Below are positions 59,596 to 64,000 of a DNA stretch of 64,000 nucleotides, one piece after another; the first letter of the stretch is position 1; each line of letters starts with the position of its first letter. The notes under the pieces were generated by a model. That model was not told where the DNA came from, searched no databases, and saw only the letters and a list, made by a program, of their open reading frames with translations. The stretch comes from Longimicrobiales bacterium. Lineage in GTDB: Bacteria > Gemmatimonadota > Gemmatimonadetes > Longimicrobiales > Gaopeijiaceae. The position numbers and the translations under genes are program-made. The DNA lies in assembly GCA_029245345.1 (NCBI GenBank), contig JAQWPM010000021.1, positions 1 to 64,000 of the forward strand, read 5' to 3'.

Positions 59596-60897
59596 ATGGA
59601 TCCTCTCATCGGGCCACTGGTCCTCATCCTGGTGGCGCTTTTAGGCGCCCGCGTCTCTTTTTCTGCCGACCGCGTTCCCCCGGGGCCCCGCCTGCTCCTA
59701 AAGACCGGCACACACTTTCTTGTGATCGGGTTCGCCCTGGGTCCCGCTGGACTCGGTCTGGTGACCGAAGATGCTACCGCCCAACTGTCTCCCTTTCTCG
59801 CCCTTGGATTGGGATGGGTGGGATTCCATTTCGGCCTCCAACTAGACCGAACGACCCTACGGCGCTTTCCCAGGAGCCATCACCTATTCGCGATGGGCCA
59901 GGCTGCGATAGCGTTTGCGGTGTTCTACGCCGGCGGTCGTATTGTGCTCGACCTGCTGGATCTCACAACTGACACGTCGCGCCTCCTGTTGCTCGGGGCG
60001 GCCAGCACAGCCTCGGTCTCGACGCCCGCCGGCATCGCGATGGTCTCATCGAATTTCCTCGTAAAGGGGAAGGTCCGGGACCTTCTCTTTTTCGTTGGGT
60101 CACTCGACGCGTGGATCGGCATTGTGGCGCTCCAGGTCACGTATTCGCTGTATCGCCCGGAGGAGATCAGCGCCGGGCTCCCTCTGACACCCCAACTCGC
60201 GCTCATCGGGCTTGCTACAGGTCTCGGGCTCGTGTGTGGCATCGTCTTCGTGTGGCTCGTGCGAGTCCGACCACCCGGCGAAGAGTTGGTCCTCTTCCTG
60301 CTCGGTATGTGCGCGTTTGCTGCCGGCGCCGCCCTCCAATGGGGCGTCTCGCCGCTCTTCGTCTCTGTGACGATGGGCGCAGTGGTGGCAAACCTCGGGC
60401 GATCCACCCAGCGCATCCTCGCGGTCCTGCAACGATGGGAGAAGATGATCTATGTGACGTTCCTCCTGTTAGCTGGGGCATTACTTCAGGTGCCCACGTG
60501 GTGGGTGTTTCCGTTGGCACTTGGATACGCTGCCCTGAGGTTCGTTGCCAAGTCCGCGGGCGGGGCCGCGATGGCGACACTCGTAACGTTCGACCACCAC
60601 GTCCCTCGTCGAGTGGGCCTTGGGCTGATCCCGCAGGGTGGCATCTCACTGACAATGGCTGTGTCAGGAGTACTGATGTACTCGGACCTTGTCGTCCGGG
60701 GCCTAGACGCGGGGGCGACCCTCTTCACGATCATCGTCATCGGGGTGATGATCTCGGAACTCTCCGGCCCCTTCCTAACGGTCCAACTCCTCCGACGAGC
60801 CGGTGAGATCACCCCACGGGTTGAGCAAGCGCTGGCGGAGGGCGACGCAGACAAAGCGCGGCGTGAGGCATTCCGACGCGACACGCCGACGGGTTAG
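59596..60897 (+). CDS. Cation/proton antiporter (CPA-type, Na+/H+ exchanger domain)
   Basis: A 433-residue integral membrane protein with about 12 hydrophobic segments. Family features include LLLKTGTHFLVIGFALGPAG (TM with GxxLGP-type loop), FLALGLGWVGFHFGLQLD, LLLGAASTASVSTPAGIAMV near 125 (the core helix break; discriminates CPA exchangers), and LFFVGSLDAWIGIVALQ with an Asp. The last 50 residues are hydrophilic. The ion (Na+ or K+) cannot be told from sequence. Lying beside PtsN and PII-like genes suggests K+ homeostasis. Confidence 0.85.
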   Translation: MDPLIGPLVLILVALLGARVSFSADRVPPGPRLLLKTGTHFLVIGFALGPAGLGLVTEDATAQLSPFLALGLGWVGFHFGLQLDRTTLRRFPRSHHLFAMGQAAIAFAVFYAGGRIVLDLLDLTTDTSRLLLLGAASTASVSTPAGIAMVSSNFLVKGKVRDLLFFVGSLDAWIGIVALQVTYSLYRPEEISAGLPLTPQLALIGLATGLGLVCGIVFVWLVRVRPPGEELVLFLLGMCAFAAGAALQWGVSPLFVSVTMGAVVANLGRSTQRILAVLQRWEKMIYVTFLLLAGALLQVPTWWVFPLALGYAALRFVAKSAGGAAMATLVTFDHHVPRRVGLGLIPQGGISLTMAVSGVLMYSDLVVRGLDAGATLFTIIVIGVMISELSGPFLTVQLLRRAGEITPRVEQALAEGDADKARREAFRRDTPTG

Positions 60898-60905
60898 ACT
60901 TGAGT

Positions 60906-61496
60906 ATGGTCATCTTCCCACTTTTCGTCGTGACACTTCAAAGCCCTGCGGCCGCACGGGACAATCTCGCCTTAGCGGCAGATGTCTCCATGGTCGTCGT
61001 CGGCGTCTCGATCCTCATCCTCGCGGCCGTTCTGATCTTCCTCCTCCTAAAGGTGAACAGGACGCTCGACAGCGTCCGAACCGGAGTGAATCAGAGCCTC
61101 GGCCCGGTTTCGGACCGGGCCAAATCGATCTCAGACAACGTGGAGTTCATCACACAGGCTTTGCGCACCGATGTCGAGCGGTTGAATGCCTCCGTCCGGG
61201 GACTGACTGACCGTCTCCATCTCGCGTCAGAACGCATGGAAGAACGAATCGAGGAATTCAACGCCCTCATGGAAGTCGTCCAAGGCGAGGCGGAGGACAT
61301 CTTCATAGACACAGCCGCGACCGTTCGAGGTGTGAAAGAAGGAGCCCTCTCGATCGTTCGATCGGAGACCAAAGCGGCCCCGGCGCCTCCCACCGAGACC
61401 GAAGCCCAAACGCCTGAGTCACCTGAGTCGCCTGACACTGCCGAGGAGATCACTGCCAATCCCGTGATTGTCCCGGTGGGAGAAGGCGGAGCCTAG
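60906..61496 (+). CDS. DUF948-like membrane coiled-coil protein
   Basis: A 196-residue protein with an N-terminal TM segment (DVSMVVVGVSILILAAVLIF) then LLLKVNRTLDSVRTGVNQSL and a helical coiled coil (RAKSISDNVEFITQALRTDV; ERMEERIEEFNALMEVVQGE) of the DUF948/YtxG type. A Pro/Glu-rich tail (APPTETEAQTPESPESP) follows. The start is ATG 60906; a TTG six bases earlier is possible. It follows the antiporter gene after 8 bases and precedes the phospholipase-like pseudogene. Confidence 0.8.
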   Translation: MVIFPLFVVTLQSPAAARDNLALAADVSMVVVGVSILILAAVLIFLLLKVNRTLDSVRTGVNQSLGPVSDRAKSISDNVEFITQALRTDVERLNASVRGLTDRLHLASERMEERIEEFNALMEVVQGEAEDIFIDTAATVRGVKEGALSIVRSETKAAPAPPTETEAQTPESPESPDTAEEITANPVIVPVGEGGA

Positions 61497-61506
61497 GGTT
61501 TTCCCA

Positions 61507-62179
61507 GTGGCATCGACAATCCTCATTGCGCTCGCGTGGCTGGCACTGACAGCTGCACCGGCAGCCGCGTGGGGACGCGCACACGTCGCGCTTGGACAAG
61601 CCGTCCTGGGATTGCTCTACCTACTGCCGCCCGCCACCCGGATGATCCTGGAGCACCACCCTCTGCACTTCCTCTAGGGCTCGATCGCTGCCGACATCTC
61701 GTTCGCGAAGAAGTACGTCTCCGAGGGTCGACATTGTCCCAGCTAGCCTGTCGGGGAGGAGATCTTCAATTCCGCGGAGAGCGTGGCGCACAACATCTTC
61801 GTTCTGCGTCAGCTCCTGATGACCAGTACGACCTGGGCACTAGGCCACACGTACTGGGAACACAGAATGGATTTGCACTTGGGGGAGAGTTCCTGCGTCA
61901 GGCCCAATCGAACAAGTATTGGCCAAATCACGATTTGACCTCCCGGATGCCGAGGTCGACCGCTACTTCGAACGCTCCTTCGAGTCCGTGGCCGAGCACC
62001 TCACCCGTGAGCCGACTTCCGCACCTGACGAACTAGATCCGGTCGGCGAGTTGAGTCTCGAGTTGGCCAAGAAGGTGCGCCGGCGCGCACTCTCGGACGG
62101 TACGGCGGACCACCCTGAGGCCCTCAAAGATCTGGCCGACGCATTCTTCCCCTTCCCCGACACACCATTGGTCCATTGA
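61507..62179 (+). pseudogene. Remnant of a zinc-dependent phospholipase C-like protein
   Basis: The GTG at 61507 opens a signal peptide-like ASTILIALAWLALTAAPAAA, then WGRAHVALGQAVLGLLYLLP and HHPLHFL, followed by TAG at 61675-61677 where Tyr is expected. The same frame goes on with GSIAADISFAKKYVSEGRH, a second TAG near 61735 where Trp is expected, EEIFNSAESVAHNIFVLRQL, and ALGHTYWEHRMDLHLGE. At least two later frameshifts (near 61885 and 61915) lead to LAKSRFDLPDAEVDRYFERS and an intact C-terminus ending at 62179. A deletion is likely between AES and VAHN. Clearly non-functional. Confidence 0.8.
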
Positions 62180-62249
62180 CCACGCATAAAGGACCCGGAC
62201 TTCGGCGCGGGCGTCACATCGCGCAGGGCCGCTAAGCACGCGCTGGGCG

Positions 62250-63680
62250 CTATCTGTCCAACCGGCCAACAAGTAGTTCGTTCACTCGTCGAGGATCAGC
62301 CTGCCCCTTGGATCGCTTCATGACCTGTCCCATGAGGAAGCCCAAGATTTTCTTTTCTCCCCCACGGTAGCGATCTGCCTCAGCTGGATGTGCCTCGAGG
62401 GTCGCGTCCACCCAAGACAAGAGTGGTCCTTCGTCACGGACCTGAAGGAGCCCCATGGCTTGGACAACAGCGCGAGGCTCACCGCCCTGTTCCGCGATCG
62501 CGGCGAGTACCTTCTTCGCTCCACCTTCGGACACCGTCCCGTCCAGAACGAGGCCAATCAGGTCAGCAAGTTGCGCGGGCCGCACAGGTAATGTGATCGC
62601 GTCGCAGCCGCGGTCGTTCATGAGCGCCTGCACCGGGCCCATCATCCAGTTGGCCGCCACCTTCGCGTCACCTACCTGCGCCGAGACGTTCTCGAAATAA
62701 TCGGCGGTCACACGGGACTGCGTGAGCACACCCGCGTCATACGGCACGAGGCCCAACTGATTCTGTAGACGATGCCGGCGCGCACGGGGGAGTTCTGGGA
62801 GGGCCTTCTTCGCCTCGCGAATGGCCTCTGGCGCCACCCGCAGAGGAGGGAGGTCGGGATCAGGGAAGTAGCGATAGTCGTGACTCTCTTCCTTGGATCG
62901 CATGGGGCGAACCTCACCCTTGTGATCGTCCCATAAAAGCGTCTGCTGTTGGATCGTGCCTCCCCCATCAAGAACGTGCCTCTGGCGTTCAATCTCAATT
63001 TCGAGAGCACGCTGAATGCCCGAGAACGAGTTGACGTTCTTGATCTCGGTCTTCACTCCCAACTCTGAAGAACCCGTAGGACGTAGCGAGATGTTCGCAT
63101 CGGCTCGAAGCGATCCTTCCTCCATGTTGCAATCGCTGACTTCCACGTACTCGAGTGTCTGCTTGAGCGCACTCAAAAACGCACGGGTGTCCGCAGGAGA
63201 ATGGAGATCGGGTTCGGTCACGATCTCGACCAGCGGAGTCCCCGCCCGATTGAGGTCGACAGCCGTCGATCCAGGAATCCGATCGTGTAGTGACTTCCCG
63301 GCGTCTTCCTCCATGTGAACCCTTCGGATTCGCACGGACTTTTCTCCATCGTCGGTATCGAAGACCACCGTGCCACCGGTCGCGATCGGACGATCGAACT
63401 GGGTGACCTGATATCCCTTTGGCAGGTCCGGGTAGAAGTAGTTCTTGCGGGCCCAAACACTCTCGGTGTGAACCGTGCAGCCGAGAGACAGCGCCGATCT
63501 CACAGCGAGTCTGACAGCCTCCGGATTGGTCGCAGGCAGGGCTCCAGGAAGCCCGAGGCATACCGGGCACACGTGGGTGTTGGGCGCGTCCCCAAAGACG
63601 ACTTCGTCGGCGCAAAACAGCTTCCGGTCGGTTCGAAGTTGGGCATGCACCTCGATGCCGATCACGGCTTCCCATGTCAT
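62250..63680 (-). CDS. gatB: GatB, Asp-tRNA(Asn)/Glu-tRNA(Gln) amidotransferase subunit B
   Basis: Subunit of the GatCAB amidotransferase that converts Glu-tRNA(Gln) or Asp-tRNA(Asn). The start is ATG 63680, which overlaps the gatA stop as ATGA; 476 residues (typical ~475). Visible are MTWEAVIGIEVHAQLRTDRK, then CPVCLGLPGALPATN, KNYFYPDLPKGYQVTQFDRP, ADANISLRP and GVKTEIKNVNSFSGIQRAL. The C-terminal YqeY-like tail ends NELLVGRLDR. Full length. Implies indirect glutaminylation or asparaginylation. Confidence 0.97.
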   Translation of the reverse strand: MTWEAVIGIEVHAQLRTDRKLFCADEVVFGDAPNTHVCPVCLGLPGALPATNPEAVRLAVRSALSLGCTVHTESVWARKNYFYPDLPKGYQVTQFDRPIATGGTVVFDTDDGEKSVRIRRVHMEEDAGKSLHDRIPGSTAVDLNRAGTPLVEIVTEPDLHSPADTRAFLSALKQTLEYVEVSDCNMEEGSLRADANISLRPTGSSELGVKTEIKNVNSFSGIQRALEIEIERQRHVLDGGGTIQQQTLLWDDHKGEVRPMRSKEESHDYRYFPDPDLPPLRVAPEAIREAKKALPELPRARRHRLQNQLGLVPYDAGVLTQSRVTADYFENVSAQVGDAKVAANWMMGPVQALMNDRGCDAITLPVRPAQLADLIGLVLDGTVSEGGAKKVLAAIAEQGGEPRAVVQAMGLLQVRDEGPLLSWVDATLEAHPAEADRYRGGEKKILGFLMGQVMKRSKGQADPRRVNELLVGRLDR

Positions 63681-64000
63681 GTCGATTCCTCCGCGAACGA
63701 CGCCTCTAGCGCGCCCGCAGCCGCAATCATGGTTTGTTCTTCCCACCAAGGAGCGAGGAACTGCCCGCCTACCGGAAGTCCCCCCAACTCGCCGATCGGA
63801 ACCGACATGCCCGGAATACCAGCGAGGTTGGCAGTCACCGTAAAGACGTCGGATAGATACATCGCGACCGGATCGTCCGTGTTCTCGCCGAGGTTGAACG
63901 CCGGCGTCGGCGCGGTGGGTGTGAAGAGCACATCGACATCTTTGAAAACGGCTTCGAAGTCCTGCGCGATCAGGCCACGAGCTCTTTGAGCGGTCCCGTA
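63677..64000 (-). CDS. gatA: GatA, amidotransferase subunit A (C-terminal part only)
   Basis: Only the last ~107 residues are inside the window; the gene continues past the right edge. The visible text YGTAQRARGLIAQDFEAVF, then LFTPTAPTPAF and TVTANLAGIPGMSVPIGELG with GLPVGGQFLAPWWEE is the typical amidase-signature C-terminus, in which the conserved NLAGIPxxSxP motif shapes the active site. It lies directly upstream of gatB and overlaps it by four bases. The missing part lies outside the window. Confidence 0.93.
   Translation of the reverse strand, partial: YGTAQRARGLIAQDFEAVFKDVDVLFTPTAPTPAFNLGENTDDPVAMYLSDVFTVTANLAGIPGMSVPIGELGGLPVGGQFLAPWWEEQTMIAAAGALEASFAEEST

Overview
The window is a gene-dense, GC-rich bacterial chromosome segment made almost entirely of housekeeping genes. 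No rRNA, tRNA, CRISPR array, phage or insertion sequence was seen. Gene content and style suggest a diderm bacterium, most likely Gemmatimonadota or a close relative: a secreted Ig-like lipoprotein, DUF4159/DUF4175 envelope genes, the short archaeal/eukaryote-like ProRS, LL-diaminopimelate aminotransferase, GatCAB, and gmhB for heptose/LPS. The phylum is inferred from gene style, not from a marker search.

Layout. 1-4.7 kb (minus): purH (cut by the left edge), purN, an MBL hydrolase, an IscA-type protein, gmhB and selA. 4.7-9.0 kb: an Ig-like lipoprotein coupled to valS. 9.1-10.5 kb: a decayed HD-GYP gene and a TonB-like N-terminal protein. 10.5-12.6 kb: dapL-like aminotransferase, FAH-family enzyme and a small membrane protein. 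12.7-23.2 kb: a six-gene chain in which every junction is a 4-bp NTGA overlap: rsmI, DUF4159, a 1116-residue DUF4175-like coiled-coil membrane protein, a TPR-like protein, a secreted GATase1-like protein and a JAMM-DinG helicase fusion. This is the best candidate here for an undescribed system. 23.3-29.5 kb: trxA, methylmalonyl-CoA epimerase, lipoproteins, clpB, a frameshifted secreted-protein remnant, a RidA-family gene and a PPC-like secreted protein. 29.5-38.9 kb (minus): guaA, lysA, proS, a small membrane gene, hisS, folC, accD and rodA. 38.9-43.2 kb: the elongasome genes mrdA, mreD, mreC and mreB. 43.3-49 kb: dut, ald, an M16 peptidase, pnp and rpsO. 49-56.5 kb: ribF, truB, rbfA, ylxP, infB, ylxQ, nusA and rimP (the classical translation/transcription operon, without ylxR). 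56.7-58.5 kb: a coiled-coil gene and a murA carrying Asp at the fosfomycin-target cysteine. 58.7-61.5 kb (plus): ptsN (one-base frameshift), a PII-like gene, a cation/proton antiporter and a DUF948-like gene, a probable ion-homeostasis unit. 61.5-62.2 kb: a phospholipase-C-like pseudogene. 62.2-64 kb: gatB and the 3' end of gatA.

Two window-wide traits stand out. About nineteen junctions are NTGA stop/start overlaps, including GTGA, TTGA and CTGA versions. Four broken genes lie in an otherwise compact region, three clearly decayed and one (ptsN) with a single-base lesion that may be an assembly error.
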